Positions 22,863 through 31,671 of a stretch of 64,000 bases of DNA are shown here, in pieces (the first letter of the stretch is position 1; each line of letters begins with the position of its first letter). The position numbers were made by a program, and so were the translations under genes. Below the pieces are notes generated by a model. It was not told the origin of the DNA. It saw only the letters and a list, made by a program, of their open reading frames with translations, and made no database searches. Location of the stretch: assembly GCA_041651175.1 (NCBI GenBank), contig JBAZJT010000003.1:102059-166058 (forward strand), given 5' to 3'. Source of the DNA: Elusimicrobiales bacterium (lineage in GTDB: Bacteria > Elusimicrobiota > Elusimicrobia > Elusimicrobiales > Elusimicrobiaceae).

Positions 22863-23335
22863 CTTGCAAATAAAACCAGTCCCGCGCGCACCGCCGCGTT
22901 GGCGGCAAGGCCGCAGACAACATCGTCCGCCACTATGCCCAGGCCGCCCTCCAGCCGTTCCAGTTTTTTGATGCCAAACGGCTTGGCCGAATCCAGAAAC
23001 CGGAACAGCACAAAGGCCGCGCCCAGCGCGGCGAACGTCCGCGGCAGCAGGGCGGCCGCTATCCACATGCCGGCGATTTCGTCTATCACGATGCGCGGGT
23101 TGTCATGCACCGCTTCGGGAAACCGCGCCGCGCCCGCCACCCATACCGCAAAAACACAGAATGCCGCCGTGAAAACCAGATATGCCGCCGGGTTGCGCGG
23201 CAGCAACGGCAGCAGCGCCACGGCTTCCACAGTGCCCAGCAGCCCCGCGCCCGAAAACTTTCTGCCGCCGCTGAGCGCAACCGGGATATAGCTTACAAAA
23301 AAACCGCTGGACAACATCCGCAACAGAAAGCTCAT
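22859..23335 (-). CDS. pgpA: Phosphatidylglycerophosphatase A
   Basis: A 158-residue membrane protein that dephosphorylates phosphatidylglycerol phosphate to phosphatidylglycerol. Family features: HDNPRIVIDEIAGMWIA (the Asp-Glu motif, about 78-94), FRFLDSAKPFGIKKLERLEGGLGIVADDVVCGL (read in part as FRFLDSAKP and GGLGIVADDVVCG) and four hydrophobic helices. The ATG at 23335 overlaps the pgsA stop (ATGA); the longer in-frame start lies in pgsA. PgsA and PgpA catalyse consecutive steps, so their coupling is functionally coherent. Confidence 0.92.
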   Translation of the reverse strand: MSFLLRMLSSGFFVSYIPVALSGGRKFSGAGLLGTVEAVALLPLLPRNPAAYLVFTAAFCVFAVWVAGAARFPEAVHDNPRIVIDEIAGMWIAAALLPRTFAALGAAFVLFRFLDSAKPFGIKKLERLEGGLGIVADDVVCGLAANAAVRAGLVLFAR

Positions 23336-23949
23336 TTGCGCTGCTGGCTCCACGAATCCTGAAGCAGTTTCCAGTGATTGCTTATATACGACACGCCGCT
23401 GGCCAGCGTAACCAGCGAGACCACCACGGTAATCCCGTACGGAAGCGGCAGAACCAGCGAATGCAGCCTCTCAAGCGCGGGGGTCAGAGAGCCGCCCTGG
23501 CCCGACCTGACTATGGAGTGTATATTGAGAATGACCAGTATCATTATCGCGCCGGTCATCTGGAAAACCGTCTTGAATTTGCCCGACGGCTCCGCCGCCA
23601 GCACCTTGCCGGAAAGCGCGGCCAGCACCCTAAGGCTGGACACCATAAGCTCCCGCGCTATGATTATAAATACCGCCCACAGCGGCACCGAGAACTGTTT
23701 CACGGAGGCAAAGGCTATGAAAGCCCCGCCTATCAGCAGCTTGTCCACAAACGGGTCCGCTATCGCGCCGAAGGGGGTTACGGTGTTTGTCTCCCTTGCT
23801 ATTTTGCCGTCCAGCCAGTCCGAAACCGCCGCCAGCACAAAGAAGAACAGCGCCAGCAGCTTGAACGCCGTCCCGTTGATGAGAATGCACGCGAACACCA
23901 CCATGGAGAGGAACGCGCGCATGATGGTTATCCTGTTGGCCAGCGTCAT
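23332..23949 (-). CDS. pgsA: CDP-diacylglycerol-glycerol-3-phosphate 3-phosphatidyltransferase
   Basis: A 205-residue integral membrane enzyme making phosphatidylglycerol phosphate. The CDP-alcohol phosphotransferase signature D-G-x2-A-R-x8-G-x3-D-x3-D is present as DWLDGKIARETNTVTPFGAIADPFVDK at about residues 42-68 (read as DGKIAR then GAIADPFVD). NRITIMRAF at the N-terminus is typical. The start ATG at 23949 shares one base with the lolA stop (TGATG). It lies between lolA and pgpA in an envelope operon. Confidence 0.93.
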   Translation of the reverse strand: MTLANRITIMRAFLSMVVFACILINGTAFKLLALFFFVLAAVSDWLDGKIARETNTVTPFGAIADPFVDKLLIGGAFIAFASVKQFSVPLWAVFIIIARELMVSSLRVLAALSGKVLAAEPSGKFKTVFQMTGAIMILVILNIHSIVRSGQGGSLTPALERLHSLVLPLPYGITVVVSLVTLASGVSYISNHWKLLQDSWSQQRK

Positions 23950-24644
23950 CAATGTTTCCCGTCCAGTTCCAGCACGTCGGTTCCCTTCGGGGGCTTGAAT
24001 TCAAACGCCTCCGGCGGGATTTTGCCGTTTTTGCGGACATCCGATATTTTCGTGTCCACCGAGGTGGAGCCGAGCGTCAGAAAAACCCGCTCCGGGAAAA
24101 AATCCTCGCGCGAAAGAACCAGCTTCAGCTCGTAAGACTTGGGATTTTTGACCGGCGTCAGCGCAGCCTCCACCGTCTTGCCGTCCTTTGAGGCCGAAAC
24201 CGTCATTTTATGAGAGGCAAGCAGCGGCCCGTATGCGCCGAAATCGGTTATTCCGGAAAGCGAGCCGCTCTGCTGTTTGACCCAGTCGTCCCAGCGGGCC
24301 CTGACCGCCTGCGCCTGCCGGGGCTTGTATATCCATATGGTCTTTTTGTCGGTATAGACTTCCTGCGGCTGGGGGGAGAAATGGTCTATGCGCAGCTTCC
24401 CCTCCTTGTTGAATTTGACCGCGCCGCTGATTTTGCTTGTGATGCCGCTGTCGCCGAATGTTATAAGCTGGGAGAAGGAAAATTCCAGCGTGTCCAGCTT
24501 CTTGTCCCAGGAGGCCAGCCCGGCAGCAACGGCGGAAGTGGATATGTCCGTCTGCGCGGCGGCGGTTTTGTTCTGTTCCGTTGCATCCGCGGCAAGGCAG
24601 GGCAGCGCGGCGGACAGCAAAAACATTGTTAGCAGTATTCTCAT
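23949..24644 (-). CDS. lolA: LolA-like outer-membrane lipoprotein carrier protein
   Basis: A 231-residue periplasmic protein with signal peptide (MRILLTMFLLSAALPCLAA). The LolA fold is suggested by FSFSQLITFGDSGITSKISGAVKFNKEGKLRIDHFSP (segments FSFSQL and GKLRIDHFSP, about 55-90), then EVYTDKKTIWIYKPRQAQA and a C-terminal segment about strand geometry (LVLSREDFFPERVFL). LolA shuttles lipoproteins from the LolCDE complex to the outer membrane. It follows ftsK with a four-base overlap, an order seen in many diderms. Sequence conservation is low in this family, so the symbol is given with moderate certainty. Confidence 0.75.
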   Translation of the reverse strand: MRILLTMFLLSAALPCLAADATEQNKTAAAQTDISTSAVAAGLASWDKKLDTLEFSFSQLITFGDSGITSKISGAVKFNKEGKLRIDHFSPQPQEVYTDKKTIWIYKPRQAQAVRARWDDWVKQQSGSLSGITDFGAYGPLLASHKMTVSASKDGKTVEAALTPVKNPKSYELKLVLSREDFFPERVFLTLGSTSVDTKISDVRKNGKIPPEAFEFKPPKGTDVLELDGKH

Positions 24645-26890
24645 GCGACCTCCCCTTTGTCGTTGGAAGCGGCAGTTTCAAGCAGCGACTCCGATTCCAT
24701 CACCGAAAGCTGATGCTCTATTTTATCAAACTGAATGTCCCAGCGGTTGGAGCCTTCCGGCTTTACGATAAACCCTTTCAACTCCAGTATGCTGAGCATG
24801 TTTGTCGCCCGCGCGGAGGAGCCGAAATGCGCCTTTAGCAAATCCTGCGAAACGCGCCTCCTCTCCGTCACAAGCTGCAGCGCGGCGCGGAAATCCTCGG
24901 CGCTGGCGCCCAGGCCCGACATCATCTCGCCCCCGCCTTCCTGCGGCAGCGGCGGCGCGTAATCCGGCCCGCCCTGCGCGCGCCAGAAATCGGCCACCTT
25001 TGTAATCTCGTCCTCGGAGACATACGCGCCCTGTATGCGCGCCGGAAGCTGCGCGTCTATGGCAAGGTAAAGCATGTCGCCCCGGCCCAGCAGCGCCTCC
25101 GCCCCCGGGCTGTCCAGAATAACGCGCGAATCCGTCTTGGAGGCCACCTGCAAGGCGATGCGCGAGGGCAGATTGGCCTTTATGACGCCGGTTATGATGT
25201 CTACCGACGGGCGCTGCGTGCAAAGCACCAGATGTATCCCCACCGCCCGCGCCATCTGCGCCAGCCGCTGTATTGAATCCTCCACGGCGGCGCGGGTCTG
25301 CATCATCAGGTCGGCCAGCTCGTCTATGATTACGATGATGTAGAAGGCCGGTTCCTTGTCGTTGTCGCGCGCCCAGCGGTTGTAACCCTCTATGTTTTTG
25401 ACCTTGGCGGCCTCAAAAATCTTGTAGCGTATTTCCATCACCTTGACCAGGGATTTCAGCGATTCAACCGCGCCCTTGGGGTCGGTAACCACGGAAGCGT
25501 CATGGCAATCGGCTTTCGGGTCGTAGAGGTGGGGGATATTCTCGTAAAAAGTAAGTTCCAGCCGCTTGGGGTCTATCATCAGGAATTTCACATGGTCCGG
25601 CGAGTTGCGGTAGAGAAGCGACATTATAAGCGTCTGCAAACAAATGCTTTTGCCGGAATTGGTGGCCCCGGCCACCAGCAAGTGCGGCATTTTCTCCATG
25701 TTGGCGAAAGCGGGCGCGCCGTCGGAATACCGGCCCAGCGCGGCCAGCAGCGGCATGCTCTTGCGCGAGAAACCGGCATCATCCAGAATTTCGCGCAGGT
25801 ACACCATGGCGGGCTTTTCGTTGGGGATTTCAAAGCCTATGGCGTCCTTGCCGGGGATGGGGGCCTCCACCCGGATTCCGCGCGCCTTCATGGTCAGCGC
25901 GATATCGTTTGAAAGCGAGACTATGGAGCTTACCTTCACCCCCGGCCTGGGCTTTATTTCGTAGCGCGTTACAACCGGCCCCGGGGAAACGCCGGTAACG
26001 TCGGCCTCCACGTTAAAGCTGGCCAGAGTGTCGGCCAGTTTTTTTGTGGCGGACTGTATTTCATCGTCGGTAGGGCCGATGGTGCGGCCGTCCGGCGGCG
26101 GTGTCAGGAAAGATTTGGGGGGAAGCTCCCACTCCCCGGCCTTGCGGCGGGAGGGTTTTTCCTCCTCCTTTTTGGGCTCCTCGCGCAATTTGACAGAGAC
26201 AACCGGCTTTTGCGGCTCCGGCGCGGGTTTGGGAGGCTCCTCGGCGGGGGGAGCCGCATTTTCCGCGCGGCGGATTTCCACGGAAGCGGCCTTGCGTTTG
26301 GCCTCGGCGACGCGGGTCTTAAGCTCCAGCCGGCTGGAGCGCCAGGCGGCGTAATCCTCTTGCAGCGCGGCGGCGGAGGCGCGCAAAATCTCAACCCAGG
26401 CCATGCCGAAAAGCACATGAACGCCCACAAGAAAAAGCCCCGCGCCGATAACCGCCGCCACCGCCGAATCAAAAGTTTTTGACAGCACCGCCGCAAGCCA
26501 CCCGCCCGCCATCCCGCCGGAAAAAGCCGATTCGGCGAAAACGCCCTTCAGCAGCGCCAGCTCGCACGCGCAGGACAGCAGCACCAGCGCGGTCCCGGAC
26601 AGGAAGGCCGCGCCGCCCTTGTTTTTTTCGCCGCGCATCAGGAAAGCCGCGCCGTAGAGCAGCAGGACCGGCAACAGGTACGCCGCCTGGCCCAGAGAAT
26701 TGTAAAAAAACCCCGCCGAAGCCTGCCCCGGCCTTCCGCCCGCGCCCTGCGGCCCCCATTGCGCCCACATCACCAGCAGCGCGAAAACCGCCGCCAATAT
26801 TTTCAGGCCAAACGGCGCCCAGGCCGGCATGGAGCCGCCGGCCCTGCGCTTTTTGACGTTATACCTGGCCCATTTGGGTTCAGAAGGCAT
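24641..26890 (-). CDS. ftsK: DNA translocase FtsK/SpoIIIE
   Basis: A 749-residue septal DNA pump. The N-terminal membrane domain has about four hydrophobic helices (28-170), followed by a charged Pro/Glu/Lys linker (about 180-265). The motor has Walker A GATNSGKS (408-415), Walker B VIIDELADLMM (about 520-530) and the QRPSVDIITGVIKANLPSRI segment. The C-terminal gamma winged helix (about 680-745, QDLLKAHFGSSARATNMLSIL) should read polarised KOPS-like sites. It is the first gene of the envelope group ftsK-lolA-pgsA-pgpA and its length is usual. Confidence 0.95.
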   Translation of the reverse strand: MPSEPKWARYNVKKRRAGGSMPAWAPFGLKILAAVFALLVMWAQWGPQGAGGRPGQASAGFFYNSLGQAAYLLPVLLLYGAAFLMRGEKNKGGAAFLSGTALVLLSCACELALLKGVFAESAFSGGMAGGWLAAVLSKTFDSAVAAVIGAGLFLVGVHVLFGMAWVEILRASAAALQEDYAAWRSSRLELKTRVAEAKRKAASVEIRRAENAAPPAEEPPKPAPEPQKPVVSVKLREEPKKEEEKPSRRKAGEWELPPKSFLTPPPDGRTIGPTDDEIQSATKKLADTLASFNVEADVTGVSPGPVVTRYEIKPRPGVKVSSIVSLSNDIALTMKARGIRVEAPIPGKDAIGFEIPNEKPAMVYLREILDDAGFSRKSMPLLAALGRYSDGAPAFANMEKMPHLLVAGATNSGKSICLQTLIMSLLYRNSPDHVKFLMIDPKRLELTFYENIPHLYDPKADCHDASVVTDPKGAVESLKSLVKVMEIRYKIFEAAKVKNIEGYNRWARDNDKEPAFYIIVIIDELADLMMQTRAAVEDSIQRLAQMARAVGIHLVLCTQRPSVDIITGVIKANLPSRIALQVASKTDSRVILDSPGAEALLGRGDMLYLAIDAQLPARIQGAYVSEDEITKVADFWRAQGGPDYAPPLPQEGGGEMMSGLGASAEDFRAALQLVTERRRVSQDLLKAHFGSSARATNMLSILELKGFIVKPEGSNRWDIQFDKIEHQLSVMESESLLETAASNDKGEVA

Positions 26891-26902
26891 GGCGAATGGC
26901 TG

Positions 26903-27133
26903 CTATTTCCCCGTTTTCTCAGGCGGCAGGATGCGGTAGTTCAGCTGGTCTGGCATTATCCTGATTTTATTCTCAGCCGACAGCCGCCCCAGCGCCAGAT
27001 ACAGCATGGAACTGGAAATGTGCAGCTTGTTCTTTATTTCCCAGGAGGTAATCTCTCCGTCCGCCGGAACCGCGCGCAAAATACGCTCCGCCAGTTCGGA
27101 CAGAGTCTCCTCAAGTATCACGGTTTCTGTCAT
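26903..27133 (-). CDS. Small winged helix-turn-helix protein (DUF2582-like)
   Basis: A 76-residue cytosolic protein with one winged-helix domain: ILRAVPADGEITSWEIKNKL, HISSSMLYLALGRLSAENKI and a short beta wing RIMPDQLNYRILPP. This matches the DUF2582 type of small wHTH proteins, whose role is unknown. It overlaps the preceding membrane-protein gene by 23 bases and ends 12 bases before ftsK, so it joins the upstream glycosyltransferase/acyltransferase genes to the ftsK group. DNA binding is inferred from the fold. Confidence 0.7.
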   Translation of the reverse strand: MTETVILEETLSELAERILRAVPADGEITSWEIKNKLHISSSMLYLALGRLSAENKIRIMPDQLNYRILPPEKTGK

Positions 27134-28355
27134 ATCCAGAGTTTATCATATATGCGCCGGAGAGGAATACGAGCAAAGCCGCCGCCAGAACTATTTCCGT
27201 GTGTATCATATAGCGCGGCCCGGCAGTGGCTGCGGCGCAAACCGTGGCAAGGTTCAGAACATCCGCCAAAACAGCGAATATGAAATACACGGCGCCCGGC
27301 CTTCCTCTGAACGAAAGAAAACACAGGGCGATAACAACCGCCACCGCCCATGCATGATAATACGGCCAGTAGGAGAGGCATTGCGCCGCAATCAGTTTCA
27401 CATATTCCAGCCGGTGGGCAAGCAGAAGTTTACGGGCCACAGGCCCGGCGGCGGACGCGCAATCCGCGCCGTTTCCGCCAACTCCGGCGCAAAAAGAAGC
27501 GCGCAGATTGTCATAAACGCTTGTGTAATGCGCCGCCATCATCAGATTCGCCGCGCGGCGGCGCGGCGCAGTCCAGCCATTGGCTTCCGCTTTGGCAAAC
27601 GCTTCCGAGAAAAGCCCCGCCTCCGGGCCGGAGAACAGCGCCGCATCCTCCGCCTTTGCGAGATACAGCGCCGGAGGGATAAGCTGCGTTCCCAAAGCCT
27701 GGGATTTAACGAAACGCCCGTTTACGGCGTAATGCCAGGTCCGCTCCGCAAAGCCCGTGGCGGCCAGAAAAACCGCCAGCGCGGGAAGCGCCAGCCAGAC
27801 CGCCCGCCATGAAATACGGCGATATGCCGCAAGCAGCGCGCAGGCCAGCATTATCACCGGAACCATAAAAAGGAATTGCGGTCTTGCAAGCATCAGCGCG
27901 GCATAAACCGCGCCGAAACCCGCCAGCCCCCGCGCCGACGGCGCGCGCAGCAGCCTTGCTCCCATTCCCGCCAGAAAAAGCCACAGCCCGTAGGAAATCC
28001 CGTCCGAGGCTATCATGTTGGCGAAAAACGGCTCTCCCCCCGTTGGCAGCTTGAAAAGCGGCGCAAGCGCGAGAATCTGGATGACCGCCTCTATCGCGGC
28101 TGGCTGTTCCAGCGCGGCGGCGAAAAACCGCGCGCCGCAAACGCAGACCGCCAGTTGGAACGCGCAGACCGCCGGCAGCTGCCAGCCGCCGAACACCGCA
28201 TGGAACAGCATCAGCAGCGCGGGATAGCCGGGCGCGCGGGTTATGGCGGCATCAAGATACGACTGCGAATCGGGAACCGGAAGCGGCCCTTTCGCCGCCA
28301 GAAAAACAAAAACCGCCGCCGAAACCGCCGGTTTCCAGAGTCTTCTTGGCGTCAT
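27111..28355 (-). CDS. Polytopic membrane protein, probable GT-C type glycosyltransferase
   Basis: A 414-residue protein with roughly ten hydrophobic helices. After the first helix there is a loop PVPDSQSYLDAAITRAPGYPAL with the acidic residue and PGYP pattern common to GT-C fold enzymes that use polyprenyl-linked sugars. A lone soluble loop (about 240-320) sits in the middle. The ATG at 28355 overlaps the stop of the acyltransferase gene (ATGA), so the two are coupled. Substrate and product are unknown; a role in decorating a surface glycan is inferred from the fold and partner. Confidence 0.55.
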   Translation of the reverse strand: MTPRRLWKPAVSAAVFVFLAAKGPLPVPDSQSYLDAAITRAPGYPALLMLFHAVFGGWQLPAVCAFQLAVCVCGARFFAAALEQPAAIEAVIQILALAPLFKLPTGGEPFFANMIASDGISYGLWLFLAGMGARLLRAPSARGLAGFGAVYAALMLARPQFLFMVPVIMLACALLAAYRRISWRAVWLALPALAVFLAATGFAERTWHYAVNGRFVKSQALGTQLIPPALYLAKAEDAALFSGPEAGLFSEAFAKAEANGWTAPRRRAANLMMAAHYTSVYDNLRASFCAGVGGNGADCASAAGPVARKLLLAHRLEYVKLIAAQCLSYWPYYHAWAVAVVIALCFLSFRGRPGAVYFIFAVLADVLNLATVCAAATAGPRYMIHTEIVLAAALLVFLSGAYMINSGYDRNRDT

Positions 28356-29557
28356 GCTTTTGCCGGAGAGACCGCGCGTTCCTTTGCCGTTCCCGAGAAT
28401 CTGCCGGATATTGCCGCCAGCAGCCATTCAAAACTGTATCTCGCATCCCTGCGGTCCCAGAGCGGAAGCGCAAACCCCAGCAGCAAAAGCAAAACTACTG
28501 ACAGGAGAAATGCGGACAACGTGGTCATCGCGCCGGCATGGTAATCCGTGCCGTAATACCACCCGGCCGCGTTCAACGGGAAAAACATGAGCGCATGGTG
28601 GATTATGTAAACCGACAGCGAATATCTGCTGATGCGGCGGCAGTAGTTTGCCCACACCGAGGACACGCGCCCGGCGCCGTCATAGAGCCGGCGCAGCAGG
28701 CCGAAACAGAACAATGCGGCGCCCAACTGCAGCGCCGCCATCGCGGGCGTGTCCGGGTAAAACGAAAAAACCGTCATATAGCCGGCGGATATGTCCGCCC
28801 CTGCGATTTTAGGTGCGGCGGCGGCAACCGCGCAGGCCGCCGCCGACAGCGAAACTCCCAGCGCCATCAGCCGCCGGGACTGCCCTTTTATGTCATGCCC
28901 GGAAATGCGGCGGCCCGCCGCCGCACCGGCGAACACGAAGCCTATCCAGGGAAACACCGGAAAGTATCCGTTGACAAAAAATCCCTTGATAATCGCGCCG
29001 GACGCAAAGACGGGAGCATACTCGTTTGCCGGATCCGCAATCCAGCCGGATATGGCCGATGGCAGGCCTGACGCGCCGGACATCTCCCCGCCCCACTGCC
29101 CGAGATAGCCGGACATCCCCCGCAGCGGCGGAGCCGCCGCGAACGCCAGCGCCGCCAGCAAAACGAATCCCCTGTCCGGTAATGCCGTCAGCAGCCGCAT
29201 GACAATGAGTGAAAAGCCTATAAGCGTCAGAATATCCCATTCAAATACCGCGCCTGGCCCCTGCATAACGAAAGAGAAGCCAAATCCCAGTATGAATACG
29301 GAAAAGCCCCGCACAATAGCCTTGTCGCGCCATAAGGTCCGCGGGCCGGAGGACTGCCCGGCAGATGAAACAACCTGGCTCATGCCGACGAGAAAGAGGA
29401 AAAACGGCGCGGCGAAATCGCCCACCGCATGATTGGCGAAGAAATAAAGCCCCGGCCAGCCGCTTGCGGGGGACGACAGGAATATGGGGAAATGGCAGAG
29501 GACCATAAATATTATGGCCAAAGCCCGCATCATGTCAACAGAATCCAAACGTTTCAT
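28352..29557 (-). CDS. Membrane acyltransferase of the HGSNAT/DUF1624 type
   Basis: A 401-residue integral membrane protein with about ten to eleven helices. It starts RLDSVDMMRALAIIFMVLCHF, with FFLFLVGMSQ in the next helix; these are marks of the DUF1624/heparan-alpha-glucosaminide N-acetyltransferase superfamily, which transfers acyl groups to sugars across a membrane. The ATG at 29557 has a strong AGGAGG upstream; the frame stays open for ~190 more codons but that part lies in a repeat region and is not credible coding sequence. It is the first gene of a transcript continuing into the glycosyltransferase-like gene. Confidence 0.7.
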   Translation of the reverse strand: MKRLDSVDMMRALAIIFMVLCHFPIFLSSPASGWPGLYFFANHAVGDFAAPFFLFLVGMSQVVSSAGQSSGPRTLWRDKAIVRGFSVFILGFGFSFVMQGPGAVFEWDILTLIGFSLIVMRLLTALPDRGFVLLAALAFAAAPPLRGMSGYLGQWGGEMSGASGLPSAISGWIADPANEYAPVFASGAIIKGFFVNGYFPVFPWIGFVFAGAAAGRRISGHDIKGQSRRLMALGVSLSAAACAVAAAAPKIAGADISAGYMTVFSFYPDTPAMAALQLGAALFCFGLLRRLYDGAGRVSSVWANYCRRISRYSLSVYIIHHALMFFPLNAAGWYYGTDYHAGAMTTLSAFLLSVVLLLLLGFALPLWDRRDARYSFEWLLAAISGRFSGTAKERAVSPAKA

Positions 29558-29646
29558 CCGGCCTCCTGATAAAAAGCTTGAGGGAAACACCCTCTCACAT
29601 TTTATCATATGCGTTACCGGCGCTATCACCGGGCGGTGAGATTTAT

Positions 29647-29807
29647 CCCGGAAATTGCAGTTGGATAGCGGAATTCGGCGGTGGCTGGCGGGGCATTCCT
29701 GTGCAGAATTTTCCTTACATACCCTGCGGGTATGCTCGTCAAATTCTGCGCCGGACTGTCCGCTCCATCCGCCGCCTCGGTTCTCGCAACCAACTGCAAT
29801 TTCCGGG
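29647..29807. repeat. 161-bp imperfect palindrome with 18-bp perfect ends (MITE- or REP-like element)
   Basis: The ends CCCGGAAATTGCAGTTGG (29647-29664) and its exact reverse complement (29790-29807) bracket arms that pair imperfectly along their length. The centre holds a smaller palindrome, CATACCC-tgc-GGGTATG (about 29718-29734). The whole element could fold as one long hairpin. It lies in a 481-bp gene-free stretch (29558-30038); the rest of that stretch, up to the promoter at 29962, shows only short inverted repeats such as GTTGAC/GTCAAC (29908-29935). No transposase is present, so it would be a non-autonomous element. A partial copy is at 33095. Confidence 0.75.
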
Positions 29808-29961
29808 TTATTCGGCTGCGGCTTTTGCCGGCAGGCTGGGACACATGCCACGCAAAAGCCTGACCGGACTATCTCCCCGGCGAGATGGAGAGCGCGATTA
29901 TGGAAAAGTTGACAACGCGCGGCCCGGAAGTCAACCCGCGCCCGCATAGGTCCTTTGGTCC

Positions 29962-29989
29962 TTGCAAAAAGGAGGCCCCCCTGTAAACT
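29962..29989 (+). promoter_or_regulatory. Candidate promoter of the tandem secreted-paralog array
   Basis: TTGCAA (29962-29967), 16-base spacer, TAAACT (29984-29989). Transcription would start near 29996, giving a ~43-nucleotide leader with a strong AAGGAGG before the ATG at 30039. Confidence 0.5.
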
Positions 29990-30038
29990 ACAGCGTGAGG
30001 GCAAAAAATCGAATGACGGGATAAGGAGGCAGTGAGGT

Positions 30039-30779
30039 ATGAATAACCTGATGGCATGTTTTGCGGCAATCATAATGGTCTGCGGCAGCGCGTTCGCCGG
30101 GCTGGAAAGCGACAAGGCGGGCAGCGGCCTTAAATTCAGGGAATCGGCTGGCAGTTCCAGATTCTCGTCGCGCTCAGGCGGCGGAAGCGGCGGCGTTTAC
30201 ATAGGGGGAGGCTCCTCCTCGCGCTCAAAGTCGGCCAAGCGGTTCAGCGCGGCCGAGATATCCCGCTCCCGCACCGGCAGCAAAAAGCTGGCGATGGAAG
30301 TGCCGGCTCCTGCTAAAACGCAGCAGGCGTCTGCCAGCCCCGCATCCAATGAGTCGGGCGGGAAATCGTCCATTTTCTCAAAGGCCGGCGCCGCCGTGCG
30401 CAACCTCGCTTCAAAAGCGGCCAAAGCCGCGACCAGCCCCACGGGAAAGAAAGTCCTGCTGGGAGCCGCTTTGCTCGCAGCCGCCGCGGTAGGGGGACAC
30501 GGAGTTGTTAAGCTGCAAGGGAAACTGGCGGCAGGCGCCGCAGCGCAAAAGCAGCTTGCCGCAGCGACTAAGCAGCTTTCCGACATGAAATTGGACAGTG
30601 CCATTGCAAAAACGAACTCGGAAATGAATTTGCGAGAGGTGAGCATGCTGGCTCACAAATCCATCGGGTTGGCAAAAGATATGTCCAGGCGATTTGGACC
30701 GGAAGTGCAAGCCTCGACTAAAAAGTCCGCTGAACTCATCAATCGTACCATCAGTAGATGGTACACCCCGACACCATAG
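30039..30779 (+). CDS. Tandem secreted paralog A: conserved Ser/Gly-rich block, membrane helix, variable tail
   Basis: A 246-residue protein. The signal peptide ends GSAFA|GLESDKAG. A Ser/Gly/Arg-rich segment follows (SAGSSRFSSRSGGGSGGVYI, about 33-52, then SSSRSKSAKR). After a linker, ASKAAKAATSPTGKKV leads into a hydrophobic helix of ~20 residues (about 142-162), so the mature protein may be membrane-attached. The tail (about 165-246) is helical and Lys/Ala-rich (AAQKQLAAATKQLSD), ending SRWYTPTP. Its first 85 codons match paralogs B and C almost base for base, while the tail is its own. No enzymatic motif is visible. I do not recognise the family. Confidence 0.7.
   Translation: MNNLMACFAAIIMVCGSAFAGLESDKAGSGLKFRESAGSSRFSSRSGGGSGGVYIGGGSSSRSKSAKRFSAAEISRSRTGSKKLAMEVPAPAKTQQASASPASNESGGKSSIFSKAGAAVRNLASKAAKAATSPTGKKVLLGAALLAAAAVGGHGVVKLQGKLAAGAAAQKQLAAATKQLSDMKLDSAIAKTNSEMNLREVSMLAHKSIGLAKDMSRRFGPEVQASTKKSAELINRTISRWYTPTP
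30081..30291 (+). repeat. Conserved 211-bp coding block, copy 1
   Basis: The block runs from TGCGGCAGCGCGTTC to AGCAAAAAGCTGG. By hand alignment it has about eight mismatches to copy 2 (30874-31084), with most synonymous sites unchanged. Confidence 0.8.
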
Positions 30780-30831
30780 CCATCGGAACAGTCCGGTTTG
30801 GGGCAACTGTGTTGAATAACGGAGCGAGATT

Positions 30832-31578
30832 ATGAAAAAGCTGATAGTATGCTCTCTGTCCGGCATGATGCTTTGCGGCAGCGCGTTCGCCGGGCTGGAA
30901 AGCGACAAGGCGGGCAGCGGCCTTAAATTCAGGGAATCGGCTGGCAGTTCCAGGTTCTCGTCGCGCTCAGACGGCGGAAGCGGCGGCGTTTACATAGGGG
31001 GAGGCTCCTCCTCGCGCTCAAAATCGGCCAGACGGCCCAGCGCGGCCGAGATATCCCGGTCCCGCACCGGCAGCAAAAAGCTGGCGATGGGTGTTCCTGC
31101 CATGAAAACGCAGCAGGCGTCCGCCAATTCTGCATCCAATGAGTCGGGCAGCAAGCCGTCCATTTTCTCAAGGGCGGGGGCGGCTGTGCGCAACCTCGCT
31201 TCAAAAGCGGCCAAAGCCGCAACAAGCCCCACGGGCAAAAAAGTCGCATTAGGCGTTTTGGCGGCAGCCGCTGCCGCAGCAGGGATATATGGAGCAACCA
31301 AACTGTATGGAAAGGTGGCGGCAGGCGAGGCGGCGCAAAAGGGACTCGCCGAAATGACCAAGAAATTTGCTCAAAGCCAAGAAATGCTTGCCGGACGCGA
31401 ACGGGAAAGCATCGTTCTCAATAAAGCGGTGGACACACTGTATAAAGAGCGCAATGCCGCAAGAGAGGCTGCCGCCGCCGCGAAAGAAAGCCTTGCCTAC
31501 GCCGGGCGGGAAAGTCGCGTTTACAGGAATGAGGTGGATAGACTCTATAAACTGCGGAATGCCGCAAAAGTGAAGTGA
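30832..31578 (+). CDS. Tandem secreted paralog B: same block, coiled-coil tail
   Basis: A 248-residue paralog of A. Signal peptide MKKLIVCSLSGMMLCGSAFA, then the same block and RSRTGSKKL linker, the ASKAAKAATSPTGKKV segment and a hydrophobic helix. The tail from about residue 165 differs from A after ~25 residues. It is strongly charged and predicted coiled coil, with an internal repeat: VDTLYKERNAA (about 202-212) and VDRLYKLRNAA (about 235-245). It lies 52 bases after A. A short GGAGCG-type ribosome-binding site precedes the ATG. Function unknown; the tail may bind a partner. Confidence 0.7.
   Translation: MKKLIVCSLSGMMLCGSAFAGLESDKAGSGLKFRESAGSSRFSSRSDGGSGGVYIGGGSSSRSKSARRPSAAEISRSRTGSKKLAMGVPAMKTQQASANSASNESGSKPSIFSRAGAAVRNLASKAAKAATSPTGKKVALGVLAAAAAAAGIYGATKLYGKVAAGEAAQKGLAEMTKKFAQSQEMLAGRERESIVLNKAVDTLYKERNAAREAAAAAKESLAYAGRESRVYRNEVDRLYKLRNAAKVK
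30874..31084 (+). repeat. Conserved 211-bp coding block, copy 2
   Basis: It aligns without gaps to copies 1 and 3. Differences cluster near the SKSARRPSAAEI codons. The sequence upstream (first 12 codons) differs clearly from copy 1, so homology is limited to the block. Confidence 0.8.
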
Positions 31579-31671
31579 AAGTCTCTGGTGGAAGACGTTG
31601 AACGTAAATGCGTCTGCCAAAGTTTCTGAAAAGTAGAACGACCATAAGAACAAAACACAAGCGAGAAAATT

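Noticed and set aside
29558..30115. N-terminal extension of the acyltransferase by about 190 codons
   Set aside because: It runs through the hairpin element and an intergenic region; ATG 29557 has a strong ribosome-binding site and a normal first helix.
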